Assembly (NCBI RefSeq): GCF_900313025.1
Contig: NZ_OMPQ01000008.1
Span: 520,482-584,481 of the forward strand
Source of the DNA: Pseudophaeobacter sp. EL27
GTDB lineage: Bacteria > Pseudomonadota > Alphaproteobacteria > Rhodobacterales > Rhodobacteraceae
Length of the DNA stretch: 64,000 nucleotides
Direction of reading: 5' to 3'
Made by a program: the position numbers and the translations under genes. The notes beneath the pieces are model-generated. The model saw only the letters and a program-made list of their open reading frames with translations, was not told the DNA's origin and did not search any database. How positions within the stretch are numbered: the first letter of the stretch is position 1; every line of letters begins with the position of its first letter. Shown here in pieces: positions 27,530 through 37,005 of this stretch.

Positions 27530-29181
27530 GCATTCGTAACCCGGTCGCTGTGTTGCCGACCCACGAAGTCACCAATACGCCACCCCATATGGGGGACCAG
27601 GATCTTTGGACATCGGATCTGGCCCTGCGCGAAGGCATCACGCGTGAAGGAGCCGCCTGGGCCGAACCTCAGATGGCAGCTTTTGGCAAGGCCGCAGGCC
27701 GTGAGGACGTGCTCGAACAAGCCGATCAGGCCAATCGCTCTGGCCCCGAGCTAAAGCCCTTTGATCGCTACGGGATGCGGGTCAATCAGGTGAGTTTTCA
27801 CCCCAGCTACCACGCGCTTCAGGATTTGGCGGTGTCAAACGGTTTGCCAAATTTTGCCTGGAACAACGCCGGGGCTGGCGGCCACGTGGCCCATGCGGCT
27901 CTGAACTATATGCTCAACCAGATCGAGGGCGGCGTCCTGTGCCCCATCGCCATGACCTATGCAGCCATTCCAACCCTGAAGGCGAGCCCGGCCATTGCCG
28001 AGGAATGGTTGCCGAAACTGCTGTCAACCAAATATGACAAACGTGACATTCCCGTTGGCGAAAAAACTGGCGCCCAGATGGGAATGTTCATGACCGAAAA
28101 GCAAGGCGGATCAGATGTGCGGGCAAACACCACCCGGGCAACCCGTGATGGCGAGGGCTACCGCCTGACGGGGCATAAGTTTTTCTGCTCGGCCCCGATG
28201 TCGGATGCCTTTTTGACACTGGCCTATGCCGAAGCGGGCCTGTCCTGCTTCCTGATCCCGCGCTTTCAGCCCGACGGGCAGCGCAACGGGTTGTTCCTGC
28301 AGCGGCTCAAGGACAAACTGGGCAACACATCAAATGCCTCCAGCGAGATGGAGCTGCAAAACACCTGGGGGCTACTGGTCGGCCCCGAGGGCAAAGGCAT
28401 CAAGACCATCATCGAGATGGTACAGGGCACCCGGTTTTACTGCGCCTTTGGCTCTGCGGCCCTGATGCGGCAGGGGCTGGTTCAAGCACTGCACCATACC
28501 TCGCATCGCTCAGCCTTTCAGAAACGGCTCATTGATCAGCCGTTGATGCAAAATGTCCTTGCGGACCTTGCCCTGGAATCCGAGGCGGCCACCACGCTCA
28601 GCCTGCGGCTGGGTCGGGCCATTGACGAAGGTGAGGCTGGCAACACAGAGGCCGCTGCCCTGGCACGCATCGGCACCGCCATCGGCAAATACTGGATCTG
28701 CAAACGTGCCCCCAATCACACCTACGAGGCGATGGAGTGCCACGGCGGGCCGGGCTATGTCGAAGAAAGCATCATGCCGCGCCTCTACCGCGAAGCCCCG
28801 GTGAACTCGATCTGGGAGGGCTCTGGCAATGTGATCTGCCTGGATGTGTTGCGCGCCCTCCAACGCGATCCCGAGGCGGGTGTCGCGTTTCTGAACGAAG
28901 TGGAAAGCGCCAGAGGTGGCAATGCGCATTTTGACAAATCCCTGGATGATTTGAAGGTGGCTCTGGCCGATACCAGCGATATTGAACTGCGGGCCCGTCG
29001 CATGACCGAACACATGGCGCTGGTCTGGCAGGCTGCGCTCTTGGTGAAACACGCCCCGGCTCCTGTATCGGATGCCTTCTGCGCCTCGCGTCTGGGCGCC
29101 CCCTGGTCTGGCAGCTACGGCACCTTGCCAACCAGCGTAGACTGTGGCGCCATTGTGCAAAGAGCCCGGGGGCTCAGCTGA
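27526..29181 (+). CDS. AidB-like acyl-CoA dehydrogenase family protein
   Basis: A 551-residue FAD-dependent protein. The long N-terminal region (about 1-170), MTEKQGGSDVRANTT (flavin/substrate site), WICKRAPNHTYEAMECHGGPGYVEE and YREAPVNSIWEGSGNV match the AidB branch, in which members have weak isovaleryl-CoA dehydrogenase activity and in E. coli bind DNA during alkylation stress. The ATG at 27526 overlaps the tetR stop; an in-frame upstream start inside tetR is rejected. Whether it acts in fatty-acid metabolism or DNA protection cannot be told from sequence. Confidence 0.9.
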   Translation: MSIRNPVAVLPTHEVTNTPPHMGDQDLWTSDLALREGITREGAAWAEPQMAAFGKAAGREDVLEQADQANRSGPELKPFDRYGMRVNQVSFHPSYHALQDLAVSNGLPNFAWNNAGAGGHVAHAALNYMLNQIEGGVLCPIAMTYAAIPTLKASPAIAEEWLPKLLSTKYDKRDIPVGEKTGAQMGMFMTEKQGGSDVRANTTRATRDGEGYRLTGHKFFCSAPMSDAFLTLAYAEAGLSCFLIPRFQPDGQRNGLFLQRLKDKLGNTSNASSEMELQNTWGLLVGPEGKGIKTIIEMVQGTRFYCAFGSAALMRQGLVQALHHTSHRSAFQKRLIDQPLMQNVLADLALESEAATTLSLRLGRAIDEGEAGNTEAAALARIGTAIGKYWICKRAPNHTYEAMECHGGPGYVEESIMPRLYREAPVNSIWEGSGNVICLDVLRALQRDPEAGVAFLNEVESARGGNAHFDKSLDDLKVALADTSDIELRARRMTEHMALVWQAALLVKHAPAPVSDAFCASRLGAPWSGSYGTLPTSVDCGAIVQRARGLS

Positions 29182-29340
29182 AGTGGCAGGCCAGACAGTC
29201 GCGATTGCACCAACAGTTTCTTGTTCGTGCGCAGCCTAACAGCGCAACAGAGCGCCTAGTCGATTGCAAGGTCCATCAGAGCATTTCGCCTCTGTCCAGA
29301 CCGTGCTAGGCCTAGCCTTATGAAAGCATGGATAGGATCA

Positions 29341-29883
29341 ATGATATTGGAACGGTTCCTCTGGCTTGCAATCCTGCTGGCCATCATCTGGGCAGTTGAG
29401 GTGGTGAACCTGATCTCGGGCTACGCGCTGAATGGTCTGTTCGGGCTGCTGCCGCGCTCCCTTGGCGGGCTGGATGGCATCCTGTTCATGCCCTTTCTGC
29501 ACGGCTCTTTGAGTCATGCCGTCGGCAATTCAGTTCCCCTGCTCATCCTCGGCGGTCTGCTGGCGGCCACCGCTCAGAGATTGGTTCTACCAGCCTCGGT
29601 CATCATTGTCGCTTTGGGCGGGTTCGGTGTTTGGCTGTTTGGTAGCACCGCGCTCCATGTCGGCGCCTCGGGGTTGATCTTTGGCTGGTTTGGTTTTCTG
29701 CTGACCCGAGGGGTGATAGAAAAACAGCTGGTGCCGTTATTGGCCGCCACCGGAGTCGCTTTCCTGTATGGCACGATGCTCTGGGGCCTCCTGCCCGGAC
29801 AACCCGGTGTCAGCTGGGAGGCCCATCTCTTTGGCGCTGCCGCAGGGGTTTTTGCAGGCTACGCCCTACGCAACAAAGCCTAA
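29341..29883 (+). CDS. Rhomboid-family intramembrane serine protease
   Basis: A 180-residue integral membrane protein with about six hydrophobic helices. The catalytic features are intact: the LHGSLSHAVGNSVPLL helix 2 motif, the serine in VGASGLIFGWFGF, and the partner histidine in SWEAHLFGAAAGVFAG. The start could also be the ATG at 29320; the one at 29341 has a better upstream purine stretch. It follows the AidB-like gene after 159 bp and is probably separate. Substrates unknown. Confidence 0.85.
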   Translation: MILERFLWLAILLAIIWAVEVVNLISGYALNGLFGLLPRSLGGLDGILFMPFLHGSLSHAVGNSVPLLILGGLLAATAQRLVLPASVIIVALGGFGVWLFGSTALHVGASGLIFGWFGFLLTRGVIEKQLVPLLAATGVAFLYGTMLWGLLPGQPGVSWEAHLFGAAAGVFAGYALRNKA

Positions 29884-29916
29884 GTTCGCAGCCTGCTTGA
29901 AGGATGGTTGGGGCGC

Positions 29917-31431
29917 TCAGTCCCCTTCTGCGACCCCCTGCGCCCGCAGCCTGGCGCGGCGCGCCCGGTAGCTGGGCAACAGCACCAGCAACGCGGCAAT
30001 CACCAACAGACCTAGCGTCAGCGGTCGCTCCCAGATGAATGCCGCCCCATCATATAGCTGCATCGAGCGTGAGAAATTATCCTCCAGCATGCCGCCCAGA
30101 ATGAAACCGATCAACAGAGGTGCCAGCGGGTAATCTGCAAAACGCAGCGCCGTGGCACAGACGCCAAACCCAACCAGCAGCAACAATTCAGTTGCGTTAT
30201 TCTGGCCGATATAGGCCCCCATCAGGGTGAAGAAGAGGATGAAGGGGATCAGATAGCTGCGCGGCACCGACAGCACCTTGGCAATATAGGGGATCAGCGG
30301 CAGGTTCAGGATCAGCAGTACCAGGTTGCCAATGAACATCGACATGATCACCGCCCAGAACACCTCTGGCTGATCAATCATCAACCGCGGCCCCGGCGTC
30401 ACATTGAGTGCCACCAAAGCGCCAAGCAAAATGGCGGTGGTGCCAGACCCCGGAATGCCCAGGGTCAACAGAGGCACAAAGGACCCGGTGCAGGCAGCAT
30501 TATTGGCGCTTTCGGGCGCTGCCAGCCCCTTGATGGAGCCTTTGCCAAATTCATCCTGCTCATGCTTTGGCGCGATATTACGCTCCACTGCGTAGCCCAG
30601 AAAACTGGCGATTGTGGCCCCGGCTCCCGGCAAAACACCGATGAAAAAGCCCTGGACGGACTGTCGCCCAATGACGGGGGCAATGGATTTTGCCTCCGCA
30701 CGGCTGATGCGCAGATCCTTGATTGCACCGCTGTCGCCCTCTTGGGCGGTCTTGGGCTTCAGCACCAGAAACAAGGCCTCAGGTAGAGCAAACATAGCCA
30801 TCGCCAGGGTGATAAATCCAAACCCTGACTGAAGATCCATCAACCCCATGGTAAAGCGCGGCAGATTGAACAGCGCGCCCTCGCCCACCGTGGCCATGAT
30901 CAGGCCAAGCACCGTCATCAGCAGCGCCTTGGCCACCTGCCCGGTGCCCGCAAAGGCGGCGATCGCCGAAAGACCCACAACCATCAGCGCAAAGTATTCA
31001 GGGGAATGAAACAACAGCGCCACCGAAGACAAAGCGGGTGCAAAGATCATCAACAGCAAGGCGCCAATCGTGCCCCCGGCAAAGCTGGCAATGGCAGCAA
31101 TGGTCAGGGCCTTGCCAGCCTTGCCCTGACGGGCCATGGGGTAGCCATCAAAACTGGAGGCGACAGTTCCCGCCACCCCCGGCGCATTCAGCAGGATCGA
31201 GGAGGTCGAACCGCCAAAGATGGCGCCATAATAGACCCCCGCCAAAAGGATCAGCGCCGCCGAAGGATCTCCCATCGAAATCGCCACCGGTATCATGATC
31301 GCGATGATCGACATCGGCCCAAGCCCGGGCAGCATGCCAATAAAGGTGCCAATCAGGCAGCCGCCAATCACCATCAGAAGATTTTGCATCGACAGGGCCG
31401 TTTGTAGGCCAATCAAAAGTCCTTCGAGCAT
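29917..31431 (-). CDS. tctA: Tripartite tricarboxylate transporter large permease TctA
   Basis: A 504-residue inner-membrane permease with about 11-12 helices. Family motifs: GCLIGTFIGMLPGLGPMSIIAI near the N-terminus and the matching GFFIGVLPGAGATIASFLGY in the second half, reflecting the internal duplication of TctA. It starts one base after the tctB stop and is last in tctCBA. With TctB it imports a carboxylate delivered by TctC, driven by an ion gradient. Confidence 0.94.
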   Translation of the reverse strand: MLEGLLIGLQTALSMQNLLMVIGGCLIGTFIGMLPGLGPMSIIAIMIPVAISMGDPSAALILLAGVYYGAIFGGSTSSILLNAPGVAGTVASSFDGYPMARQGKAGKALTIAAIASFAGGTIGALLLMIFAPALSSVALLFHSPEYFALMVVGLSAIAAFAGTGQVAKALLMTVLGLIMATVGEGALFNLPRFTMGLMDLQSGFGFITLAMAMFALPEALFLVLKPKTAQEGDSGAIKDLRISRAEAKSIAPVIGRQSVQGFFIGVLPGAGATIASFLGYAVERNIAPKHEQDEFGKGSIKGLAAPESANNAACTGSFVPLLTLGIPGSGTTAILLGALVALNVTPGPRLMIDQPEVFWAVIMSMFIGNLVLLILNLPLIPYIAKVLSVPRSYLIPFILFFTLMGAYIGQNNATELLLLVGFGVCATALRFADYPLAPLLIGFILGGMLEDNFSRSMQLYDGAAFIWERPLTLGLLVIAALLVLLPSYRARRARLRAQGVAEGD

Positions 31432-31432
31432 G

Positions 31433-31915
31433 TCAGCCTCCCCAAAAACCCGGCAATGGGCGCATATAGATGCCCAGAACCTGTTGAACCAAAAACCAGA
31501 CGACCAGTGTCGCCGTCACTGCGACCGGCAGCAGAATAGGCCATTTGCGCTCCCCCAGGATCAAAGACCCCAGAATGAGGAATGCGGAGGTCGAGACAAT
31601 AAACCCGACAGGGCGCAGGCAGAGCGCATAGGCAACCATCAGCCACAGCAGCAGCAGCGCTTGGCCCAGATGATAATCGCCCAAGCGGCGGTAATTGATC
31701 TCGGCGGGTTTCTCCTCGGCCTTTTCCAACCCCAATAGGATGGCACAGGAGGAAATCAGCCCCAGAATGGAGAGCACCTTGGGAAAGGTACTAGGCCAGA
31801 TCGGGTTGCGTTTCATGAATGGAGCCAACCCGGCATCCATGGTGAACCAGGCCGTATATCCATAGGCCAGACAAATGCTTAGCAGGATCAGTGCGATCCA
31901 TCGATCAAGCGCCAT
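31433..31915 (-). CDS. tctB: Tripartite tricarboxylate transporter small permease TctB
   Basis: A 160-residue membrane protein with four hydrophobic helices (about 6-25, 40-60, 83-103 and 115-150), as usual for TctB. The ATG at 31915 has a strong GGGAGGG site; an upstream ATG at 31945 is rejected. It lies 75 bp after tctC and 1 bp before tctA. Confidence 0.9.
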   Translation of the reverse strand: MALDRWIALILLSICLAYGYTAWFTMDAGLAPFMKRNPIWPSTFPKVLSILGLISSCAILLGLEKAEEKPAEINYRRLGDYHLGQALLLLWLMVAYALCLRPVGFIVSTSAFLILGSLILGERKWPILLPVAVTATLVVWFLVQQVLGIYMRPLPGFWGG

Positions 31916-31990
31916 TTTCCCCTCCCTGCGCGTTTCATGCGGCAAGGCGGTCGCCGCCCTGCCACATTCGGTCTCACCGTCAAATCAGAG

Positions 31991-32977
31991 CTACAGGAAG
32001 CCCAGCTTTTTCATCAAATCGCCAATGACCTGCTCCTGCTCTTCCAGGAAGCCTTTGAAATCATCACCCGAATTATGGATGTTCACCCAGCCATTGCGGG
32101 CGCGGACCTCTTCCCACTCAGGGGTCTCATACATCTTGGCCAGGGCCGCCTGATACATCGCCAGTTTGTCCTCAGAGAGGCCGGGGGCGGCAAAGAAACC
32201 ACGCCAGTTGACAAAGCTGGTGTCGATGCCCTGCTCCTTCATGGTCATGGCCTCCGGAGCGGCACTCACGCGCTCCTGCGAGGTGACACCGATGATTTTG
32301 ACCTCACCCGCATTGGCCAGATCGACCGCCTCGGAGAATCCGGTGGACAGGGCTGCGATCTCCCCCGACAGCAGCGCCGCCATGGCTTTGCCACCGGCAT
32401 CATAGGGGATGTATTTCACCGCCAGCGCATCCTTGCCTGCGGCCTCCATCACCATGGCAGCAACCAGGTGGTCCATACCGCCGGGAACCGATCCGCCCCC
32501 AATGGCGGTTTTGGACGGGTTGGCATCATAGGCTGCCAAGAGATCACTCATCGAGTTAACCGGGCTGTCCTTGCCCACAACAATGGCGGCGTAGTCGCCA
32601 ATCGTGCCGGCAACCAGCGTCAGATCACGAAAGTTATGCGGGAACACCCCGGTCAGCGAACGGATCACGATCGGGGTCGAATTGACCATCAGCGTGCCCT
32701 GATTGCTGTCGGCATTTTCGATCAGGTAGCCAATGGCTTTGCCACCACCGCCGCCAGACATGTTCTCGTACGAGGCAGTGGCAACCAGCCCCGCCTTGGT
32801 CAGGGCTTCACCCGTTCCACGTGCAGTCCCGTCCCAGCCACCACCGGCACCGCCGGGGATCAGAAAGTGAATGCTCTCGAGGGTGTTTTCCCCCTCGGCC
32901 AGAACCGGTGTTACAAGGCTCAAGGTGGCGATTGCACCCGCCATCAGGGCGCGGCGACCCAACTCAAATGTCATCAT
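31991..32977 (-). CDS. tctC: Tripartite tricarboxylate transporter binding protein TctC
   Basis: A 328-residue periplasmic binding protein of the Bug/TctC family. Signal peptide at about 1-27 (LMAGAIATLSLVTPVLA); the mature start HFLIPGGAGGGWDGTARGTGEAL is the family's carboxylate-binding loop. Ribosome site GGGAGGAAATC precedes the ATG pair. First gene of tctCBA, divergent from tctDE across about 106 bp. By family knowledge the ligand is a di- or tricarboxylate such as citrate. Confidence 0.93.
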   Translation of the reverse strand: MMTFELGRRALMAGAIATLSLVTPVLAEGENTLESIHFLIPGGAGGGWDGTARGTGEALTKAGLVATASYENMSGGGGGKAIGYLIENADSNQGTLMVNSTPIVIRSLTGVFPHNFRDLTLVAGTIGDYAAIVVGKDSPVNSMSDLLAAYDANPSKTAIGGGSVPGGMDHLVAAMVMEAAGKDALAVKYIPYDAGGKAMAALLSGEIAALSTGFSEAVDLANAGEVKIIGVTSQERVSAAPEAMTMKEQGIDTSFVNWRGFFAAPGLSEDKLAMYQAALAKMYETPEWEEVRARNGWVNIHNSGDDFKGFLEEQEQVIGDLMKKLGFL

Positions 32978-33083
32978 GATTTCCTCCCATTTGACAACTG
33001 TCCGAAAGGCGGCTCAGTTGAGGGAGACAAACATGAGAAGCTGACACCGAGCTGTCACGCCCTGAAAAAAGTGAACGAAGAGC

Positions 33084-33749
33084 ATGAAATTCCTGCTGGT
33101 CGAAGACAATCCAGACCTTGCAAAAGCTGTTTGTGACCGGATGCATCTGGACGGTCATACTATTGATCATGCTGAAAATATTTCGGATGCAATTGGATTT
33201 TCCGAAACCGGAGACTACGATCTGATCCTGCTCGACATTATGCTGCCTGATGGCGACGGGCGCAGCTTTCTGAAACGCCACCGCGACCAGAAACGCGACA
33301 CCCCGGTCATTGTCCTGACGGCGCGCTCACAGGTTTCCGACAGAATCAGCATGCTGGACCTGGGGGCCGACGACTATGTGACCAAACCCTTTGATCACGA
33401 AGAGTTACAGGCCAGATGCCGGGCAGTTCTGCGCCGTAAAGCGGGCACCGCACAGAGTGTTTTGCAGATCAAAGATGTCTCCTTTAATCCGGTGGCCGGG
33501 GTGGTCACTGTCTGTGGCAAGACCATCAACCTGCGCAATCGGGAGTTGCGATTGCTTGAACTGTTGTTCAATGCTCCGGGACAGATTTTCCCCAAGCAAA
33601 AGCTGGTCGACCGGCTGTTTTCCTATGAAGAGGATGTCTCTGAAAATGCGGTGGAGGTCTATATCGCACGGCTGCGCAAACATCTCGAAGGTTCCGCCCT
33701 AAAGATCACCACCCATCGCGGGCTGGGGTACCGGCTGGACCATGACTGA
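33084..33749 (+). CDS. tctD: Response regulator TctD (OmpR type)
   Basis: A 221-residue regulator: receiver domain (about 1-115, phospho-Asp in LILLDIMLPDGDG, Lys in YVTKPFDH) and a C-terminal OmpR winged helix (about 128-220, ending ITTHRGLGYRLDHD). It overlaps tctE by 8 bp and is divergent from tctC, the classical arrangement in which TctD activates the transporter operon in response to its substrate. Confidence 0.93.
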   Translation: MKFLLVEDNPDLAKAVCDRMHLDGHTIDHAENISDAIGFSETGDYDLILLDIMLPDGDGRSFLKRHRDQKRDTPVIVLTARSQVSDRISMLDLGADDYVTKPFDHEELQARCRAVLRRKAGTAQSVLQIKDVSFNPVAGVVTVCGKTINLRNRELRLLELLFNAPGQIFPKQKLVDRLFSYEEDVSENAVEVYIARLRKHLEGSALKITTHRGLGYRLDHD

Positions 33750-35109
33750 GTCACCAAAGGTCTCAGGATCCCTACGAAATCGGCTTGCAGTGACGCTGAT
33801 TGGTGGCGCCTCACTGCTTGCGGTGCTGTTGTTTCTGGTGGTGCGCACCTACGCTGCCCAGATCGCACAACAGGGGCAGGACAGCATCCTGGGCGCCTCT
33901 GTTACCTCGATTCTGGACGCCGCAGTGCTGCGTGATGATCAGGTAGAGATCGACTTTCCCTACGCCGCCTTTTCCATGCTGACCACACCAGCGCATGACC
34001 GCGTGTTCTATGCGATCTACCGCGATGCCGAACTGCTGTCCGGATATGCGGACCTGCCCCTGCCAAAGGGTTCAGACAGCGGTGAGCGGCGCTATCAGAG
34101 CGCTGAATTCATCGGCAAACCCATCAGGATATCTACCGCGTCACGTACCCTGCTCGGTGCCGATGTCAAAACCCGCATCACCGTTTCGGTGGCCCAGACC
34201 CAGGATGCGCTGTCGGACAGATTGAATGCGATCTCGCGAAATATTGCCTCTTTTGGCATTGGCTTCTTTGTTCTGGTGGTGCTTTTGTCCTTTTGGGCCA
34301 CCTCCAGCACCATCGCGCCGCTCAATCGTCTTGCCACCTCGGTTACCAGGCGCGGCCCCCAGGATCTGAGCCCGGTCATCAAACCCGTGCCCACAGAGAT
34401 GCTGCCCCTGGTCGCCTCTCTCAACCGGTTGATGGCGCGGCTGAATCAATCGCTGACCCAATCCGAAGATTTCATCGCAGAGGCCGCCCATCGCGTCCGC
34501 ACCCCATTGGCGACAGTGCGTTCCCATGCTGAAACCACCCTCCAGCGGGTCGATAAGGAACAAAACCGGCAGGCCCTGCGCGCGATGATCCGCGCCATCG
34601 ATGAAAGCTCACGCGCGGCGGGGCAGCTGCTGGATCACGCCATGATCACCTTCCGCGCGGATCAGCTGGAGTACCAACAACTGGATCTGGTGGAATTGGT
34701 TCAAAAACTGGTGCTGCGCCTGTCCCCAGTCGCCGAAATGAAAGACATCGACCTGCGGTTTCTTGGCGATCAGCCGGTCCTGTGTCAGGGCGATCCTATC
34801 CTGTTGCAAAATGCCATTCGCAATCTGATCGACAACGCCCTGAAATACTCCCCAAGCGAAAGCGCAATCGACATTTGGGTGACATCACAGCCCCAACCAC
34901 AGGTGGAAATCCGCGATCAGGGGCCAGGGTTCCCCATTGATGAGATCTCGGATCTGGCCCAGCGGTTTTCACGCGGCAATAACGCAGCCGGGACCATCGG
35001 CTCAGGGCTGGGGCTGACAATTGCGCAGGATGTCGCCATCGCCCACGGTGGGAAACTGGCCCTGTCCAACCACACTGGAGGCGGTGCATGCGTTATATTC
35101 TCGCTCTGA
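33742..35109 (+). CDS. tctE: Sensor histidine kinase TctE
   Basis: A 455-residue membrane kinase: helix 1 (about 15-33), a TctE-type periplasmic sensor segment (about 35-165), helix 2 (about 170-190), a HAMP-like linker, HisKA with phospho-His in EAAHRVRTPLATVRSHAET, and HATPase with IDNALKYSPSE, IRDQGPGFP and GSGLGLTIAQ. It overlaps tctD at the front and the binding-protein gene by 22 bp at the end, so all three are co-expressed. Confidence 0.93.
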   Translation: MTESPKVSGSLRNRLAVTLIGGASLLAVLLFLVVRTYAAQIAQQGQDSILGASVTSILDAAVLRDDQVEIDFPYAAFSMLTTPAHDRVFYAIYRDAELLSGYADLPLPKGSDSGERRYQSAEFIGKPIRISTASRTLLGADVKTRITVSVAQTQDALSDRLNAISRNIASFGIGFFVLVVLLSFWATSSTIAPLNRLATSVTRRGPQDLSPVIKPVPTEMLPLVASLNRLMARLNQSLTQSEDFIAEAAHRVRTPLATVRSHAETTLQRVDKEQNRQALRAMIRAIDESSRAAGQLLDHAMITFRADQLEYQQLDLVELVQKLVLRLSPVAEMKDIDLRFLGDQPVLCQGDPILLQNAIRNLIDNALKYSPSESAIDIWVTSQPQPQVEIRDQGPGFPIDEISDLAQRFSRGNNAAGTIGSGLGLTIAQDVAIAHGGKLALSNHTGGGACVIFSL

Positions 35110-36110
35110 TCTTTGCGCTTTTGCCGCTGATGGCACTGGCACAGCAACAGGAAACCTGGGAAGACCGGGCGATGTTTCACGGCAGTGGCAGTGGCAGCGG
35201 ACCGACACTCACGATCCTGTCCAGCACCGACAGATCCTTCTTTGCGCCGATTATCACCAGTTTTCTAGCCCAGCGGCCCGATTTGTCTATCGAATACCTT
35301 GTCTCGGGAACGGCTGAGATCGACCGCATTTTCCGTCAGGATCCCAGCGGGTTTGATCTGGTCATTTCCAGCGCAATGGATCTGCAATTCAAACTGACCA
35401 ACGATGGCCATGCCTTGGCGATTGAAGGGGTCACGACGCCGGATTGGGCTCAGTGGCGGCAAAGCCTCTTTGGTTTTACCACGGAACCCGCAGCCATTGT
35501 TGTTCGGCGCGCCGATTTTGCGGGGCATTCGCTGCCGCAGACCCGCCAGGATCTGATCAAGGCCCTGCGCGCCCGCCCAGAAGTTTTTCGCAACAGACTG
35601 GGAACCTATGACATTCGTCAATCTGGTCTGGGGTATCTTTTTGCCACCCAGGATGCCCGTGCCTCTGAAACCTATTGGCGGCTGATGGAGGTGATGGGGA
35701 GTCTGGGGACACGTCTGTATTGCTGTTCCGGCGATATGATCACCGATCTGCAAAAGGGGGAGCTTGCTGTCGCCTATAATGTGCTCGGCAGCTATGCTGC
35801 AGCCCGCACCAAAGACAGCGAGGAACTGGCCATTATCCTACCTGCCGATTTCCCGATCACCATGATGCGGAGCGGATTTGTATCTGCCCAAACCAAGCAG
35901 CCAAAACACGCGAGAGATTTTATCCGCCACTTGCTTAAGGTCCAATCCGCCCCAGTGGACCCCGGCATCTTTCCTCTGCCGCCTCTGATCCCGGCACTGG
36001 ACCCACGACCGCAATCCGCAATTGGGCTGGGTCCCGCCCTGATGACCTATCTGGACCCCCTAAAACGGCGCACCTTTTTGCAGGAATGGACAAGCGCCGT
36101 CATTCAATAG
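35088..36110 (+). CDS. Periplasmic binding protein coupled to tctDE
   Basis: A 340-residue secreted binding protein: signal peptide (about 1-19, LALIFALLPLMALAQ), then a family-1/iron-type binding fold (TILSSTDRSFFAPIITSFLAQRPDLSIEY, GFDLVISSAMDLQFKL). No ABC permease or ATPase genes are adjacent. It overlaps tctE by 22 bp, so its stoichiometric partner is likely the kinase; it probably acts as a co-sensor. Similar proteins accompany TctDE in some other proteobacteria, as far as I recall. The ligand is unknown. Confidence 0.85.
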   Translation: MRYILALIFALLPLMALAQQQETWEDRAMFHGSGSGSGPTLTILSSTDRSFFAPIITSFLAQRPDLSIEYLVSGTAEIDRIFRQDPSGFDLVISSAMDLQFKLTNDGHALAIEGVTTPDWAQWRQSLFGFTTEPAAIVVRRADFAGHSLPQTRQDLIKALRARPEVFRNRLGTYDIRQSGLGYLFATQDARASETYWRLMEVMGSLGTRLYCCSGDMITDLQKGELAVAYNVLGSYAAARTKDSEELAIILPADFPITMMRSGFVSAQTKQPKHARDFIRHLLKVQSAPVDPGIFPLPPLIPALDPRPQSAIGLGPALMTYLDPLKRRTFLQEWTSAVIQ

Positions 36111-36167
36111 ACAGCCCAGCGATCTCACCTGCCCACCCAGCCTCGGCAGAGGCGTCACGGCGCAGCA

Positions 36168-36905
36168 TCAGGGTCCGATAAAATCAACACGCCGCTCCTG
36201 CAGGGCAGCATGAAGGTAATCCACCAGCAGGCGCACCCGCAGGACCCGGCGCAGATCCCCATGCAGCAACAACCAGGTGGAGCGCTCCTGGTTCAGTTCC
36301 GTGCCCGGAACCCGCTGCAATTCGGGGAACTCCTTTTGCACCCAGCTGGCCAGAAAGGTCATCCCTGCCCCGGCCCGCGCCATGTGCAAATGCATTTGTG
36401 GATCGGGAATGGAGTGGCGTATCTTTGCCTCAGGAAAGGGCGAATTGGCGATCATCGCCATCAAACTGGGCTCAGCGCCATAGCCGATCCAGGTCAGCCC
36501 CCGCCCCTTTGGTCCCGAGGCGGGCAGCATCTGATCGATGTGAATATCGGGATAGAGCTTGCAAAATTCGGCCAAGACCGGCGCCAGAAGATAATGCGCG
36601 GTCATCGGGTCGGCGGACAGGCGCACCCGCCCGGTTGCTTCACGGTCCAGCCCCTGCACCGCGTTGAACCCTTTCAGCAATAGCGCCTCTGCCTCCAGTG
36701 CCTGCGGCAGCAGTGCCCGGCCGGCGGCGGTCAAATGCAGCCCATCCCCGCCGCGTCGGAACAGTTGCACCCGCAGCCCGGCCTCTAGCGCCTCAATCTG
36801 GCGGCGCAGGGTTGCATGGGTGCTGTCGATTGCCACGGCCGCCGCCCGAAGCGAGCCATGTCGGGCCACAGCCAAGAAGGCGGGGAGAGGTTTCCAGTCC
36901 TGCAT
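36168..36905 (-). CDS. LysR-family regulator with internal deletion in the effector domain
   Basis: Only 245 residues against about 290-300 for the family. The helix-turn-helix (GSLRAAAVAIDSTHATLRRQIEALE) and both ends of the effector domain are intact. However, the strand PDIHID runs directly into MLPASGPKGRGL, so about 45 residues of the first effector subdomain that normally lie between are missing. The frame is kept, near 36520-36545. The protein may be constitutive, inactive, or a degrading gene. It diverges from the MDR gene at 37006, its likely target. Confidence 0.75.
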   Translation of the reverse strand: MQDWKPLPAFLAVARHGSLRAAAVAIDSTHATLRRQIEALEAGLRVQLFRRGGDGLHLTAAGRALLPQALEAEALLLKGFNAVQGLDREATGRVRLSADPMTAHYLLAPVLAEFCKLYPDIHIDQMLPASGPKGRGLTWIGYGAEPSLMAMIANSPFPEAKIRHSIPDPQMHLHMARAGAGMTFLASWVQKEFPELQRVPGTELNQERSTWLLLHGDLRRVLRVRLLVDYLHAALQERRVDFIGP

Positions 36906-37005
36906 AGCGGAACAATATCAAACCGTACTGGACCACCTCAAGCCCTTATCGGAGTGCAAACAACCCATCATAACGCCCCTATTCCTGACTACAGAAGGCA
37001 AAGCA

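Noticed and set aside
31937-33136. Plus-strand open frame opposite tctC running into tctD
   Set aside because: Covers a clear binding-protein gene and its promoter; no protein family.
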